Assembly (NCBI RefSeq): GCF_002934235.1
Contig: NZ_PTIS01000007.1
Coordinates: 59,102-123,101, forward strand
Direction of reading: 5' to 3'
DNA: 64,000 nucleotides
Source of the DNA: Clostridium algidicarnis DSM 15099
Lineage (GTDB): Bacteria > Bacillota > Clostridia > Clostridiales > Clostridiaceae
Shown: positions 17,246 to 27,706 of the stretch, piece after piece
Position numbering within the stretch: the stretch's first letter is position 1
How the letters are laid out: every line of letters begins with the position of its first letter
Program-made: the position numbers and the translations under genes
The notes under the pieces: model-generated
The model's input: the letters and a program-made list of their open reading frames with translations, nothing else
Database searches by the model: none
Told to the model about the DNA's origin: nothing

Positions 17246-19510
17246 TTATAGTATGTCTTCTCTTGATAATAATACTTCTCTTGGTTTACTACCATCTTTA
17301 AGCGAAATTACATTTTTGGCCTCTAATTGTTCCATGATTCTAGCTGCTCTATTATATCCTATCCTTAATCTTCTTTGAAGTAAAGATGTAGATGCTTGTC
17401 CTGATTCAACTACAATTCTTATAGCTTCTTCTAAAAGTTCATCTTCATCTGTAGATGAACCACTACTTATTTCTTCATTAATATGATCTAATATATTTTC
17501 TTCATAACTTTCTTTATTTAATTCTTGATTCTTTATAAAACTTACAACTCTTTCTACCTCTTCTTCTGATATAAAAGCACCTTGAATCCTGATTGGTTTT
17601 GATTCGCCTACAGGATAAAATAACATATCACCTTTGCCAAGTAATTTTTCTGCTCCAGCTGAATCTAGTATTGTTCTAGAATCAATTTGACTTGACACAG
17701 AAAAAGATATTCTAGAAGGTATATTAGCCTTTATAACTCCCGTTATAACATCTACAGATGGTCTTTGGGTTGCTATAACTAAATGCATACCAGCAGCTCT
17801 TGCCATCTGTGATAGCCTTGCAATATAATCTTCTACATCATGGGGACAAACCATCATAAGATCTGCAAGCTCATCTACAATAATAACTATCCAAGGAAGC
17901 TTTGTATCAATCTTTTTCTTGTTAAATAATTCATTATAAGTTTCTATATTACGAACTCCGCACTCTGCAAATAGCTTATACCTTCTAGTCATTTCATTAA
18001 CTGCCCAGTTTAAAGCTGCAGCTGCCTTTTTAGGATCTGTAACTACAGGTATCAAAAGATGTGGTATGCCGTTATATACATTAAGTTCTACCATTTTAGG
18101 ATCTACCATAAGTATTTTTACTTCTTCTGGTGAATATTTATATAATAAGCTTATTATAAGTGCATTTATACAAACACTTTTACCAGAACCAGTAGCTCCT
18201 GCAATTAGTAAATGTGGCATTTTGGTCAAATCAGCTACAACGCAATTTCCACCAATATCTTTTCCTAAAGAAAAGGCTAAGTTTTTGGTGCTCTTTGTAA
18301 ATTCTTCTGATTCTACAACTTCTTTTAAAAATACAGATGTTACATCCTTATTTGGCACTTCAATACCTACAGCTGACTTACCTGGAATAGGAGCTTCTAT
18401 TCTTACTCCACTTGCAGCAAGACTTAATGCTATATCATCTGATAAATTAACAATCTTACTTACCTTTACGCCAGGGCTTGGTTGAAGTTCATATCTTGTT
18501 ACAGATGGACCTTTTGTAACCTGAATTACCTTTGCCTCTACACCAAAACTATTTAAAGTTTCTTCTAATTTAGATGCACTTGTAAGTAAATCTTTTTTAT
18601 CATCTTTATTAAGCTTTAAATTAGCATTTATGTTAAGAAGATCTATTGATGGAGCTTTATACTTTACATCTTTTTTATTATTTTCTATTTTTGATGATAG
18701 TTCTTTATTAATAACATCCTTAACATCATTATCTAAGTTATGTTTAGAACTTGTTTCTTCATATGTATCAATAAGTATGTCTTTGTTTTTATCTTCTACT
18801 ACAGGTTCGGAATCTAAAGAAGAGTTTTTCATAAAATCTAATATCTTAATTTTATTGTTTATACCTTTAATAAACTCTTCCTTATCCTTCATTGCTTCTG
18901 GTGAGGTTTCTTCTTTATATATCTTTGACGTATTGCCTTTATCAATAGATTTCAAGTTTTTAGTTTTAGTTTTAGCTTTATGTTTAAAATTATTTGCAAA
19001 ATTATAAAAGGAAAAATTAAAAATTATTATTATACTTATAATATAAAGAGATATAAATACTAATATAGACCCTGTTTTACCTATTAACTTGTATAAAGGT
19101 ACATCTATTGCATAAGCAATAATACCACCATGAAACTTATTGCTAGTATTAATTATTGTTTTAATACCTTCATAAAAGCTTTCTTTGTAATACTCTTCTA
19201 TGTAAATAATTTGCACAAACAATATGGAATTAATTATAAATAGATAACAACCCAAAAGCCTTCTATTTAGAGAATCTTTCCTTAAGATTATGCTTATTCC
19301 ATAGAATATAAAAATTAAGGGTACACAATAAGTCCCAATACCTATTAATGCCCAAGATAATTTATTTAAAGCTTGTCCCAGGATCCCTAGAGAAGAAGTT
19401 AAAACATTTATAAATAAAAATATTCCTATGGTTATAAATACTATACCTATGATCTCTTTTCTAAATTCTTCATCATATTCTTTATCTTTAGTTTTCTTTT
19501 TATTTGCCAT
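17246..19510 (-). CDS. spoIIIE: DNA translocase, FtsK/SpoIIIE family
   Basis: This hexameric motor pumps DNA through division or sporulation septa. From ATG 19510, behind GGGGTGA, it has 754 residues. Four N-terminal membrane helices fall in about 20-175, followed by a charged linker to about 300. The motor has Walker A GATGSGKS, Walker [12 protein letters not shown] and [12 protein letters not shown]. The C-terminal winged-helix gamma domain ([20 protein letters not shown]) reads the polar DNA signals. The context between tepA and rimO matches Firmicute spoIIIE. An FtsK/SftA-like role in vegetative cells cannot be told from sequence. Confidence 0.94.
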   Translation of the reverse strand: MANKKKTKDKEYDEEFRKEIIGIVFITIGIFLFINVLTSSLGILGQALNKLSWALIGIGTYCVPLIFIFYGISIILRKDSLNRRLLGCYLFIINSILFVQIIYIEEYYKESFYEGIKTIINTSNKFHGGIIAYAIDVPLYKLIGKTGSILVFISLYIISIIIIFNFSFYNFANNFKHKAKTKTKNLKSIDKGNTSKIYKEETSPEAMKDKEEFIKGINNKIKILDFMKNSSLDSEPVVEDKNKDILIDTYEETSSKHNLDNDVKDVINKELSSKIENNKKDVKYKAPSIDLLNINANLKLNKDDKKDLLTSASKLEETLNSFGVEAKVIQVTKGPSVTRYELQPSPGVKVSKIVNLSDDIALSLAASGVRIEAPIPGKSAVGIEVPNKDVTSVFLKEVVESEEFTKSTKNLAFSLGKDIGGNCVVADLTKMPHLLIAGATGSGKSVCINALIISLLYKYSPEEVKILMVDPKMVELNVYNGIPHLLIPVVTDPKKAAAALNWAVNEMTRRYKLFAECGVRNIETYNELFNKKKIDTKLPWIVIIVDELADLMMVCPHDVEDYIARLSQMARAAGMHLVIATQRPSVDVITGVIKANIPSRISFSVSSQIDSRTILDSAGAEKLLGKGDMLFYPVGESKPIRIQGAFISEEEVERVVSFIKNQELNKESYEENILDHINEEISSGSSTDEDELLEEAIRIVVESGQASTSLLQRRLRIGYNRAARIMEQLEAKNVISLKDGSKPREVLLSREDIL

Positions 19511-19608
19511 ACTTTTCACCCCATAGTTATATTCTACGAAACAAATAAATATCCCTCTAATAGTACTTAGATAATAATAAACCATAGGAATAAGCCTATG
19601 GTTTATTA

Positions 19609-20325
19609 TTACTCTTTACTATCAATTAAGGATCTTAATTTTCCAATAGAATCTTTTATTCCACCGACTTCCTTTATAAGACCATACTTTACAGCCTCAT
19701 CTCCAACTAGTATTGTTCCCATGTCATTTAATAATTCGTTGGTTTCCATCATAAGTTTTTTTAGTGTTTCTAATTCCATGTTTGAAGTCCTTAAGATAAA
19801 ATCATTTACTCTTTCTTGCATCTTATTAAAATAATTAAAAGTTTGCGGTGCACCAATAACTAATCCATTCATTCTTATAGGATGAATTATCATAGTAGCA
19901 GAGGGTGATATAAAAGAATAGTCCGCAGCAGTAGCTAAAGGAACACCAATTGAATGTCCGCCACCTATAACTAATGATACTGTTGGTTTACTTAATGTGT
20001 TTATCATCTCTGCTATAGCAAGGCCTGCTTCAATATCACCACCTACAGTGTTTAACACTATCAAAACGCCCTTAACCTTATCACTTTGTTCCATTGCTAT
20101 AAGTTGGGGTATTACATGTTCGTATTTAGTGGTTTTACTTTGAGGTGGTAATACTCCATGACCTTCTATCTGACCTATTATAGGTAACACTTGAATTTCT
20201 TCGTTGAAATCTGAAACCTCAACTTTACCTAATTCTTTAATCTTACTCATTTCACTTTGTACACCATTTCGTTCTATATCTTCGTCTTCTTCATACTCTT
20301 CTTCATCATTATTTTTAATAATCAT
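19609..20325 (-). CDS. tepA: ClpP-fold protease TepA (translocation-enhancing protein)
   Basis: A 238-residue member of the ClpP/crotonase-like serine protease clan. In Bacillus TepA (YmfB) supports protein export and spore survival. The family motif [18 protein letters not shown] holds the likely nucleophile Ser, and ATMIIHPIR the likely His. The N-terminus is strongly acidic ([14 protein letters not shown]). ATG 20325 is chosen because GGAGG is seven bases upstream; ATG 20331 is only one base from it. A 13-bp hairpin covers this ribosome site. spoIIIE follows 98 bp downstream. Confidence 0.9.
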   Translation of the reverse strand: MIIKNNDEEEYEEDEDIERNGVQSEMSKIKELGKVEVSDFNEEIQVLPIIGQIEGHGVLPPQSKTTKYEHVIPQLIAMEQSDKVKGVLIVLNTVGGDIEAGLAIAEMINTLSKPTVSLVIGGGHSIGVPLATAADYSFISPSATMIIHPIRMNGLVIGAPQTFNYFNKMQERVNDFILRTSNMELETLKKLMMETNELLNDMGTILVGDEAVKYGLIKEVGGIKDSIGKLRSLIDSKE

Positions 20326-20333
20326 ATACATAC

Positions 20334-20366
20334 CTCCATATATGAATATCTTGTTCATATATGGAG
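20334..20366 (-). promoter_or_regulatory. Hairpin covering the tepA ribosome-binding site
   Basis: Arms 20334-20346 and 20354-20366 form a perfect 13-bp stem with a 7-nt loop between dapG and tepA. The 3' arm in RNA contains the GGAG of the tepA ribosome site. No T-run follows, so translational control is as likely as termination. Confidence 0.6.
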
Positions 20367-20379
20367 TGTTTTATACTTG

Positions 20380-21576
20380 TTATTTTAAAAAGTTTTTATG
20401 AAGTAAGTTAATAGCTCTCTCTAGGTCCTTATCATATATTAAACACCATATAGTAGTGTGTGAGTCTGCTGTTTGTAATACTTCAATATTAGAATCCTTA
20501 AGTATCCTTAATATTTTAGCCATTACACCTGGTACACCTTTTATTCTATTACCTATAATAGCAATTTTACTACAACCTTCTATAAAGGAATATTTTAAAT
20601 CTGATTTATCCATTATATCTTTTAGCTTTAATAAGTCTTTAGCATCAATAGTAAATATTTTTTCATTTGGAAAAACATTAATTAAATCAATACTTATATG
20701 ATTTTCCGCTAATACTTCTAGTACATTGCCATAATCCATATTATCTTTGTTTTCGCTTAGCATCAATTGAACTTGAATTCTATTTGTCATATGCGTTATG
20801 CCTGTAACTATTGTACCTTCAGTTTTTTCTCCTAAATTATTTATTAAAGTTCCCTTACACTTACTTAAAGTATTTTTAATTTTTATAGGAATATTACCCT
20901 GCATAGCTATTTCTATAGCCCGAGGATGTATTACGTTAGCACCTTGATCTGCAAGTTGAAATACTTCATTATAGCTTATACAGTGTATTAGATTAGGTTC
21001 CATGACTATTCTAGGGTCAGCAGTCATAATGCCATCTACATCTGTATAAATTTCTATTTCTTCAGATTTTAGCGAAACTCCAAGTAAAGATGCTGTAATA
21101 TCGCTTCCTCCCCTACCAAGAGTAGTAAAAAAGCCCTCTTCATTATATCCTTGAAATCCTGTAATAACGGGAACTGTATCATTTTTTAGTAGATTTAATA
21201 TATTTTTTGTATCAACTTTAATCATAGAGGCATCATTATATATATCATTAGTAATGATCCCTGCCTGACCTCCTGTTAAAGGTGACGCTTTTATTCCCAC
21301 TTTATGAAATTCATCACACATAACAACGGAACTTATTATCTCCCCACAAGACATAAGTAAATCTGTTGCTAAATGATTTTCACTTTTAAATGTATCTGTA
21401 ACTAAAAAGCGGAGACTATCTGTTGCATAAGGCTCACCCTTCCTACCCATAGCAGAAACCACTACCACAGGGCTATAACCTTTTTGTTTTGCCTCCATAA
21501 CCTTTTGAACAACTAACTTTCTTCTATCTATAGTTGATACAGAGGTACCACCAAATTTTTGAACTAGTATTTTCAT
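20380..21576 (-). CDS. dapG: Aspartokinase
   Basis: Aspartate kinase phosphorylates aspartate, the entry to the lysine/diaminopimelate, threonine and methionine pathways. The 398-residue chain has KFGGTSVS (7-14), the GRGGSD(IT) motif near 155-160 and two C-terminal ACT domains for feedback control. Length and position (between ymxH and tepA) match Bacillus DapG, the DAP-sensitive isozyme linked to cell wall and spore dipicolinate synthesis. asd, dapA and spoVF, its neighbours in Bacillus, are not here. Confidence 0.93.
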   Translation of the reverse strand: MKILVQKFGGTSVSTIDRRKLVVQKVMEAKQKGYSPVVVVSAMGRKGEPYATDSLRFLVTDTFKSENHLATDLLMSCGEIISSVVMCDEFHKVGIKASPLTGGQAGIITNDIYNDASMIKVDTKNILNLLKNDTVPVITGFQGYNEEGFFTTLGRGGSDITASLLGVSLKSEEIEIYTDVDGIMTADPRIVMEPNLIHCISYNEVFQLADQGANVIHPRAIEIAMQGNIPIKIKNTLSKCKGTLINNLGEKTEGTIVTGITHMTNRIQVQLMLSENKDNMDYGNVLEVLAENHISIDLINVFPNEKIFTIDAKDLLKLKDIMDKSDLKYSFIEGCSKIAIIGNRIKGVPGVMAKILRILKDSNIEVLQTADSHTTIWCLIYDKDLERAINLLHKNFLK

Positions 21577-21623
21577 AAACTCATCCTCTCAAAAGGGTAT
21601 TTAGATATTAAATAAATATTAAC

Positions 21624-21899
21624 CTATATTTTAGTCTTTTTAATAATCTTTTCTTCAATATCTATTATTATAGTTTTAGCACCTATTTTTTTAACATAAT
21701 CCCAGGGTATTTCATAAAATTCTTCATTATTAAAGAAATTAAATTTCCCCTTAGAATTATGTATTATTAAAACTTTAAACTCACCATTTGTATCAATAAT
21801 TATATCATTATTACCTAAATAATTGTACTTTTCTCCGTCATTAATATTTATAATTTCATATCTTTCCATCTCACTATAAAGCTTAATATTATCTCCCAT
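21624..21899 (-). CDS. ymxH: YlmC/YmxH family sporulation-associated PRC-barrel protein
   Basis: A 91-residue protein resembling YlmC/YmxH: a single PRC-barrel-like beta domain with the ending KIGAKTIIIDI. The family is common in endospore formers; its biochemical role is not known. It lies between the M16 protease gene and dapG, the same place as ymxH in Bacillus. The N-terminus is preceded by GGAGGGTTATTATT. Confidence 0.85.
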   Translation of the reverse strand: MGDNIKLYSEMERYEIININDGEKYNYLGNNDIIIDTNGEFKVLIIHNSKGKFNFFNNEEFYEIPWDYVKKIGAKTIIIDIEEKIIKKTKI

Positions 21900-21984
21900 A
21901 ATAATAACCCTCCAATAATTTTATAAATTGTGCTTTTATAATTTATGAAATTATTTATATCTTTATTACTATAAGAAAAATAGA

Positions 21985-23259
21985 TTATAATACCTCTTTA
22001 ATATTAAGTCCTGTACCTTTAGCTAATTTATCTATATCTATATTCCCTACAAAAGCAGAATTCAATATACCGCCTTTAAAACAATTATCAAAAACATCTT
22101 GTATTGTATTGTTATTTATTGAATCTATTTTTTTTATTATATCCTCTGGAGTATTTACTTTATTCAAAAATAGAACTGATTTACCATTACTAAACATTCT
22201 ACTACTAGTACTCTCCAGTCCCAGCATATAACTTGCTTTTATTTGAATCTTACTTTTAGATAACTTTTCTTTTGTGATTCCAGTTAAAATAAACTTTTTA
22301 AGTTCTTCATTTATAACTTGAATGGCCTCTACACCTTGTTTTGGATTTACTCCTGTGTAAATATTTAGCGCCCCAGTATTATTATATGATGAAGTATAGG
22401 AATAGACACTATAACATAATCCTAATTCTTCTCTTACTTTTTGAAATAATAAGGAAGACACCCCACCACCAAAAACATTATTTAAAAGAAGTAATGTATA
22501 TATATTATCTTCTCCTAAAGGTATTCCCTGAAGTCCTAAATTTATATGTAGTTGCTCTATTGGCTTTTTCTTACACAAATGATGATTTAATATATCAGGA
22601 GAGGAATAAGATACCTTTTTCTTATTGTTAAATTTCCAGTTACCAAAATACTTTTCTACTAATTCTTCAATTGAATCAATTTCAAAATTACCACATATAG
22701 ATATAACTGCATTTAAAGGTGTGTAGTAGTCATCCATATATTCTTTAAGCATATTGCTATTAAAAGAGTTAACGGTGTCTATATTGCCTAGAATAGGGTA
22801 GGATAAAGGATCCTTTCCCCAAGTAGAAATACTATGAATATCAGAAAGCACATCTTCTGGTGAATCTTCACTCATATTTATTTCTTCAATAATCACTTTC
22901 TTTTCTTTTTCGATATCTTTATCCTCTAACTTACTATTTAAAATCATATCTGATAATATATCAAGACTTAATTCCAAATTAGTGTCTAACGTTTTAGTAT
23001 AAAAGCAGGTAGCTTCTTTCCCTGTAAAAGCATTCATTTGTCCCCCGATGTCTTCAATTTCTTCTGCAATTTCTTTAGCGGTTCTTTTATATGTTCCTTT
23101 GAACATCATATGTTCTATAAAATGAGAGATTCCGTTATTGTTTAAGGCTTCATTTCTTGATCCATTTTCTACCCAAAGACCTACACTTACGGATCTCACA
23201 TAATCTATCTTTTCTACAACGATTCTAAGACCATTATTAAGTTTAAATAACTTATACAT
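21985..23259 (-). CDS. M16 family zinc peptidase (MlpA/YmxG)
   Basis: A 424-residue processing-peptidase-like protease. The inverted zinc motif HFIEH is at 46-50 (H46, E49, H50), with the downstream third ligand Glu in the EEINMSEDSPEDV region. The second half (about 180-424) is the paired M16C domain. There is no signal peptide, so it is cytosolic. It lies directly after pnp; in Bacillus the equivalent gene affects extracellular protease production. Confidence 0.93.
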   Translation of the reverse strand: MYKLFKLNNGLRIVVEKIDYVRSVSVGLWVENGSRNEALNNNGISHFIEHMMFKGTYKRTAKEIAEEIEDIGGQMNAFTGKEATCFYTKTLDTNLELSLDILSDMILNSKLEDKDIEKEKKVIIEEINMSEDSPEDVLSDIHSISTWGKDPLSYPILGNIDTVNSFNSNMLKEYMDDYYTPLNAVISICGNFEIDSIEELVEKYFGNWKFNNKKKVSYSSPDILNHHLCKKKPIEQLHINLGLQGIPLGEDNIYTLLLLNNVFGGGVSSLLFQKVREELGLCYSVYSYTSSYNNTGALNIYTGVNPKQGVEAIQVINEELKKFILTGITKEKLSKSKIQIKASYMLGLESTSSRMFSNGKSVLFLNKVNTPEDIIKKIDSINNNTIQDVFDNCFKGGILNSAFVGNIDIDKLAKGTGLNIKEVL

Positions 23260-23280
23260 AAAAAAACCTCCGTAAAAAAT

Positions 23281-23306
23281 AAAAAGGCTTTAAGCCCTTC
23301 TATTTT
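23281..23306 (-). terminator. Weak terminator after pnp
   Basis: The minus strand reads AAGGGCT-TAA-AGCCTTT followed by TTATTTTT, a 7-bp stem with one G-U pair. Confidence 0.6.
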
Positions 23307-25429
23307 TATTTATCATCATTATTTTCATTATTCTTTTTATCTTCAGTATCTTTTATTGCATCTCTTCTAGATAAATTTACCCGTCCTTGGTTATCAACTT
23401 CTGTAACCTTTACTAGTATCTCATCTCCTACAGATACAACATCTTCTACTTTATTTACTCTATTTACATCTAGTTTAGATATATGAACCAGACCTTCTTT
23501 GTTAGGAAGGATTTCAACAAAGGCTCCAAATGCAGTTATCTTAGTTACTTTTCCAAGATAAATTTCGCTAACTTTGATTTCTTTTGTTAAGTCCTCAATA
23601 ATCTTCATAGCCTGCTTACCACTAGCCGCATCATTAGATGTTATAAATATTGTTCCGTCTTCCTTTATGTCAATCTTAACACCGGTTTCAGCTATTATCT
23701 TATTAATAGTTTTACCACCAGCACCTATTACGTCTCTTATCTTATCTGGATGTATACTCATATTGTATGCCTTAGGTGCATACTCAGAAACTTCATCTCT
23801 TGACTCTGATATACAATCACTCATAACACTTAAAATATGTGTCCTTGCTTTTTTAGCAGCATCAATGCTGTTTTTGATACACATTTGTGATATACCTTTT
23901 AGCTTAGTATCAATTTGTATAGCTGTAATACCAACTTCTGTTCCGGCAACTTTAAAGTCCATATCCCCAAAGAAATCTTCTATACCTTGGATGTCTGTAA
24001 GAATTTCTTCTTGTGATAGGTCTTCGCTTGTAACAAGTCCTATAGCTATTCCAGCTGCTGGTCTTTTTATTGGAACTCCTGCATCAAGTAGTGCAAGTGT
24101 GCTAGCACATACGCTTGCTTGTGATGTAGATCCATTAGAGCTTAATACTTCTGATACAACTCTTATTGCATACGGGAATTCTTCTTCTGATGGAATTAGA
24201 GGCTCTAATGCCTTTTCTGCCAAAGCACCGTGACCAATTTCTCTTCTTCCAGGTCCCCTTAAAGGTCTAACTTCTCCTACACTGTATGATGGGAAGTTGT
24301 AATGATGCATATATCTTTTACTTTCTTCTTCACCAATACCATCAAGTATTTGAACGTCACCTAATGCTCCAAGTGTTGCAACACTCATAACCTGGGTAAG
24401 TCCTCTAGTGAAAAGTCCAGTTCCGTGAGTTCTTGGAAGTATATTTACTTCTGCGCTTAAAGGTCTTACTTCGGTAAACGCTCTTCCATCAGGTCTTTTC
24501 TTTTCTAAAAGAATCATATTTCTAACTGATTTCTTTTGGATCTTATATATTATATCAGCAATATCTGAGCTGCTTTCAGGATATTTTTCACCAAACTTAA
24601 CATTGATTTTATCCTTTATTTCAGATATACTTTTATTTCTAATGTCTTTATCTGTTATATGCATAGCTTCATTTATCATATCAGTGCTAAAGCTTCTTAT
24701 TTCGTTTTCCATATCCTCATTTACTTTATGTAAAACAGGAATAATTTTTTCTTTACCAAACTTTTCTCTAGCTTCTTCTTGGAATTTAACCATTTCTTTG
24801 CACTTTTCAAATCCAAATATTATTGCATTATACATAACATCTTCTTCAATTTCTTCTGCTCCAGCTTCGATCATTATAACCTTATCTTTAGTGGCACACA
24901 CTGTTAAACTTAAAGTGCTAGATTCTCTTTGTTTAGATGTTGGATTTAATATGAATTCTCCGTCAATAAGACCAACAGATACTGCACCTACTGGATCTAC
25001 GAAGGGAATGCTAGATATGCTTAATGCTGTAGACGCAGCATTAATTGCTAGTATTTCTGGGATATTATCTTTTTCTACAGACATAACTGTACATACTATC
25101 TGTACGTCATTTCTATAGCCTTCTGGAAATAATGGCCTTAAAGGTCTATCTATAGCTCTACCATGTAGGATAGCTTTTTCTGAAGGTCTTCCTTCTCTTT
25201 TTATAAATCCTCCTGGTATCTTTCCTGCAGCATATAACCTCTCTTCATATTCAACACTTAAAGGGAAAAAATCTATACCCTCTCTAGGTTTTTCTGAGGC
25301 ATTTACATTTACTAATACAACTGTATCTCCATAACTCATCATTATTGCAGCATTTGATAACATTCCAACTTTTCCATACTGAAGTTTTAATGTTCTTCCT
25401 GCAACTGATGTTTCAAGTATATGGTTCAT
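23306..25429 (-). CDS. pnp: Polyribonucleotide nucleotidyltransferase (PNPase)
   Basis: PNPase degrades RNA 3' to 5' with phosphate. The 707-residue chain holds two RNase PH-like domains joined by a helical domain, then KH ([15 protein letters not shown]) and S1 ([19 protein letters not shown]) domains. The second core has [20 protein letters not shown], with active-site residues. The tail is short and acidic/Asn-rich. It follows rpsO, as in most bacteria. Confidence 0.98.
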   Translation of the reverse strand: MNHILETSVAGRTLKLQYGKVGMLSNAAIMMSYGDTVVLVNVNASEKPREGIDFFPLSVEYEERLYAAGKIPGGFIKREGRPSEKAILHGRAIDRPLRPLFPEGYRNDVQIVCTVMSVEKDNIPEILAINAASTALSISSIPFVDPVGAVSVGLIDGEFILNPTSKQRESSTLSLTVCATKDKVIMIEAGAEEIEEDVMYNAIIFGFEKCKEMVKFQEEAREKFGKEKIIPVLHKVNEDMENEIRSFSTDMINEAMHITDKDIRNKSISEIKDKINVKFGEKYPESSSDIADIIYKIQKKSVRNMILLEKKRPDGRAFTEVRPLSAEVNILPRTHGTGLFTRGLTQVMSVATLGALGDVQILDGIGEEESKRYMHHYNFPSYSVGEVRPLRGPGRREIGHGALAEKALEPLIPSEEEFPYAIRVVSEVLSSNGSTSQASVCASTLALLDAGVPIKRPAAGIAIGLVTSEDLSQEEILTDIQGIEDFFGDMDFKVAGTEVGITAIQIDTKLKGISQMCIKNSIDAAKKARTHILSVMSDCISESRDEVSEYAPKAYNMSIHPDKIRDVIGAGGKTINKIIAETGVKIDIKEDGTIFITSNDAASGKQAMKIIEDLTKEIKVSEIYLGKVTKITAFGAFVEILPNKEGLVHISKLDVNRVNKVEDVVSVGDEILVKVTEVDNQGRVNLSRRDAIKDTEDKKNNENNDDK

Positions 25430-25492
25430 ACAAGTACCTCCTTTCGATTAAACATATTTTATTTTACTTTTTAATTTAATATTTTAAAATAA

Positions 25493-25513
25493 TAGAGCGG
25501 TTAAACCGCTCTA
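25493..25513 (-). terminator. Hairpin after rpsO
   Basis: TAGAGCGGTT (25493-25502) and AACCGCTCTA (25504-25513) are perfect complements around one base, with TTATTTTAAAAT following. It is probably an attenuating terminator or mRNA processing site between rpsO and pnp. Confidence 0.75.
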
Positions 25514-25516
25514 AGA

Positions 25517-25780
25517 TTACTTTCTTAATCCAAGTTTTGCAATTAAATCACGATATCTTTGGATATCTTGTGATTGCAAGTAATTTAAAAGGCCTCTTCT
25601 TTGACCAACCATCATAAGTAATCCTCTTCTTGAGTGATGATCTTTTTTGTGAACCTTTAAATGTTCTGTTAATGAGTTTATTCTTTCAGTTAAAAGCGCT
25701 ATTTGCACTTCTGGAGAACCAGTATCTCCTTCATGTCTTGCGTGTTCTTTAATTATTTCTTCTTTTCTTGCCTTTTCCAT
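25517..25780 (-). CDS. rpsO: 30S ribosomal protein S15
   Basis: The 87-residue protein matches S15 throughout, including [15 protein letters not shown] and [12 protein letters not shown], which bind the 16S rRNA three-way junction. The ATG follows TTGGAGGTGTAAAC. The leader between ribF and rpsO can form a pseudoknot (see 25805-25858), which suggests autoregulation by S15. Confidence 0.98.
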   Translation of the reverse strand: MEKARKEEIIKEHARHEGDTGSPEVQIALLTERINSLTEHLKVHKKDHHSRRGLLMMVGQRRGLLNYLQSQDIQRYRDLIAKLGLRK

Positions 25781-25804
25781 GTTTACACCTCCAAGTATTT
25801 ATCC

Positions 25805-25858
25805 CCTATATCCAAGATTTAAGTTGGCGTTCTATAATCGTAGATATAGGTTCCCAAC
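25805..25858 (-). promoter_or_regulatory. Candidate S15 autoregulatory leader (pseudoknot)
   Basis: In the RNA, GTTGG (25858-25854) can pair with CCAAC (25827-25823), and CCTATATC (25850-25843) with GATATAGG (25812-25805). The pairs interleave, giving an H-type pseudoknot 25 nt before the rpsO start codon. S15 leaders in other bacteria are known to fold into a pseudoknot or a junction bound by S15; use here is inferred. Confidence 0.5.
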
Positions 25859-25891
25859 AGTCATTATAACAAAGATTTTAACTGTTGTAAA

Positions 25892-26824
25892 TTATTTTCT
25901 ATTTATATTATATATTTTTTTGGCTCTAGCATTATCCTCATCTTTTTTCAATTGTATCTTTAATTCTTCTAAAGATGAAAATTTTATTTCTTCTCTTGTT
26001 TTTTCTATAAAATATAATTCAATTTCTTCATCATAAATCTCTTTATTAAAATCTAAAATATAAGTTTCTATAGTTAGTTTTTCACCATTTAATGTGGGGT
26101 TATTACCAACACTTGTGATACCCTTATATATTTTATTATCATATATAACATTTGTATAATATATTCCTATGGCTGGAATCACATAATTATAATCAAGTTT
26201 AAGGTTTGCCGTAGGATATCCTATTTTCTTTCCTACCTTTTTACCATGCTCTATTGTGCCTCTTAACATAAAGGGATCTATTAAAAGCATGTTTGCTTTT
26301 TCCACATTACCATCTTTAATAAGTGATCTTATACTAGAACTACTTATTATATTTTCTTCTGTGGTTTGTGGCTCTATGATTACGAGCTCTACTTTATACT
26401 CTTTACATAGTTTTTTCAAAAGTTCTACATCTCCAGCATTTTTATGCCCGAATCTGTAGTTAAAGCCAATTACCATACCTCGAACATTATACCTTTTATA
26501 AAGATCTCTAAAAAAATCTTCAGGTGATATTTTCATAAAATCTTCATCAAATTTAACTAAACAAGTTATATCAACGCCCATGTTTTCTAGTAATTGAAGT
26601 TTTTTCTTGTTATCCATAATAAGTTTAGGCGCTATTGCTTTATTTACCACTGTAAGTGGATGATTTTCAAACGTATAAACCATACTTTTGATATTCATTT
26701 CTTTTGCTTTTTTAATAGCTGAATCTATTAGCCTTATATGACCATTATGTAAACCATCAAAGCTTCCGAGAGCTATAACTGTTTCTTCTTTTAAATCATT
26801 ATTAAAAAAATCAATTATTTTCAT
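25892..26824 (-). CDS. ribF: Bifunctional riboflavin kinase / FAD synthetase
   Basis: RibF makes FMN and then FAD from riboflavin. The 310-residue chain has an N-terminal nucleotidyltransferase domain with GSFDGLHNGH (HxGH-like) and a C-terminal kinase domain with GKKIGYPTANLKL and YILDFNKEIY. Length is typical. It starts 12 bases after truB in a tight operon. Confidence 0.96.
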   Translation of the reverse strand: MKIIDFFNNDLKEETVIALGSFDGLHNGHIRLIDSAIKKAKEMNIKSMVYTFENHPLTVVNKAIAPKLIMDNKKKLQLLENMGVDITCLVKFDEDFMKISPEDFFRDLYKRYNVRGMVIGFNYRFGHKNAGDVELLKKLCKEYKVELVIIEPQTTEENIISSSSIRSLIKDGNVEKANMLLIDPFMLRGTIEHGKKVGKKIGYPTANLKLDYNYVIPAIGIYYTNVIYDNKIYKGITSVGNNPTLNGEKLTIETYILDFNKEIYDEEIELYFIEKTREEIKFSSLEELKIQLKKDEDNARAKKIYNINRK

Positions 26825-26836
26825 AATAAATACCTC

Positions 26837-27706
26837 TTATATCAATAACTTAACTATTTTAAACCCACTAGTAAATTTACTTCCGATACCTATAAAAATT
26901 AAATTGTTATAAACCTTATAAAGCTTATTTTCTATCAGCGCTTCTTTAGTTAATGATGGATCTTTTATTGAAACACCATTTATAAGAAGACTTGAAAATT
27001 TATCACTTACCTCTATAGTAGGATAATCCAATACAGCCTCCATAGGTAATAGATATTCCTTAATATTTTCCTCTGTTAATTCTAACACATTTATAGATTT
27101 AGATTTCACAAAGTTTCCTGTAGATTCTCTCTCTAATTTAGACATCATAGCACCACAATTTAATAGGCTTCCAATATCCTTACATAAGCTTCTAATATAG
27201 GTTCCTTTTGAACAAACAACTTTAAATGTTACAAAAGGTATATTAATTTCTTCTATCTCAATACACTCTATGTTTATCTTTCTTTTTTCTCTTTCTATCT
27301 CTATTCCTTCACGAGCTAAATCGTAAAGTTTTTTACCATTTACTTTAAGAGCAGAGTACATAGGTGGTTCTTGATAGCTTTCTCCTATAAATGATTCTAT
27401 AACAGTTCTAATATCTTCTTCTTTAATATGTTCTGTAGATTTCTTAGAAGTAATTTTACCTTCTCTATCGTAGGTATCAGTTTCTAATCCTAATTCTAGT
27501 TCCACATTATAAACCTTAGACTCGCTCATAAGATATTCAACAATTTTCGTTGCTTTTCCTACACATATTGGTAGTACACCTTTAGCTAAAGGGTCCAAAG
27601 TTCCGATATGCCCCACCTTTTTTTCTTTACTTATATGCCTAACTTTTCTTACTGCATCAAAGGAGGTCATTCCTTCTGGCTTGTAAATATTAATAACCCC
27701 ATTCAT
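26837..27706 (-). CDS. truB: tRNA pseudouridine(55) synthase
   Basis: TruB forms pseudouridine 55 in the T loop of tRNAs. The catalytic aspartate is D38 in HIGTLDPLAKGVLP. KPEGMTSFDAV at the N-terminus and the CSKGTYIRSLCKDIG motif are also diagnostic. The 289 residues include a short C-terminal PUA-like region. The start overlaps the nrnA stop as TAATG. Confidence 0.97.
   Translation of the reverse strand: MNGVINIYKPEGMTSFDAVRKVRHISKEKKVGHIGTLDPLAKGVLPICVGKATKIVEYLMSESKVYNVELELGLETDTYDREGKITSKKSTEHIKEEDIRTVIESFIGESYQEPPMYSALKVNGKKLYDLAREGIEIEREKRKINIECIEIEEINIPFVTFKVVCSKGTYIRSLCKDIGSLLNCGAMMSKLERESTGNFVKSKSINVLELTEENIKEYLLPMEAVLDYPTIEVSDKFSSLLINGVSIKDPSLTKEALIENKLYKVYNNLIFIGIGSKFTSGFKIVKLLI

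Noticed and set aside
18066..18485. 139-residue frame opposite spoIIIE
   Set aside because: Antisense to the conserved ATPase region; no family similarity or ribosome site.
23574..25118. Long plus-strand frames opposite pnp
   Set aside because: They are shadows of pnp with no ribosome sites and Ser/Leu/Ile-rich composition typical of antisense reading.
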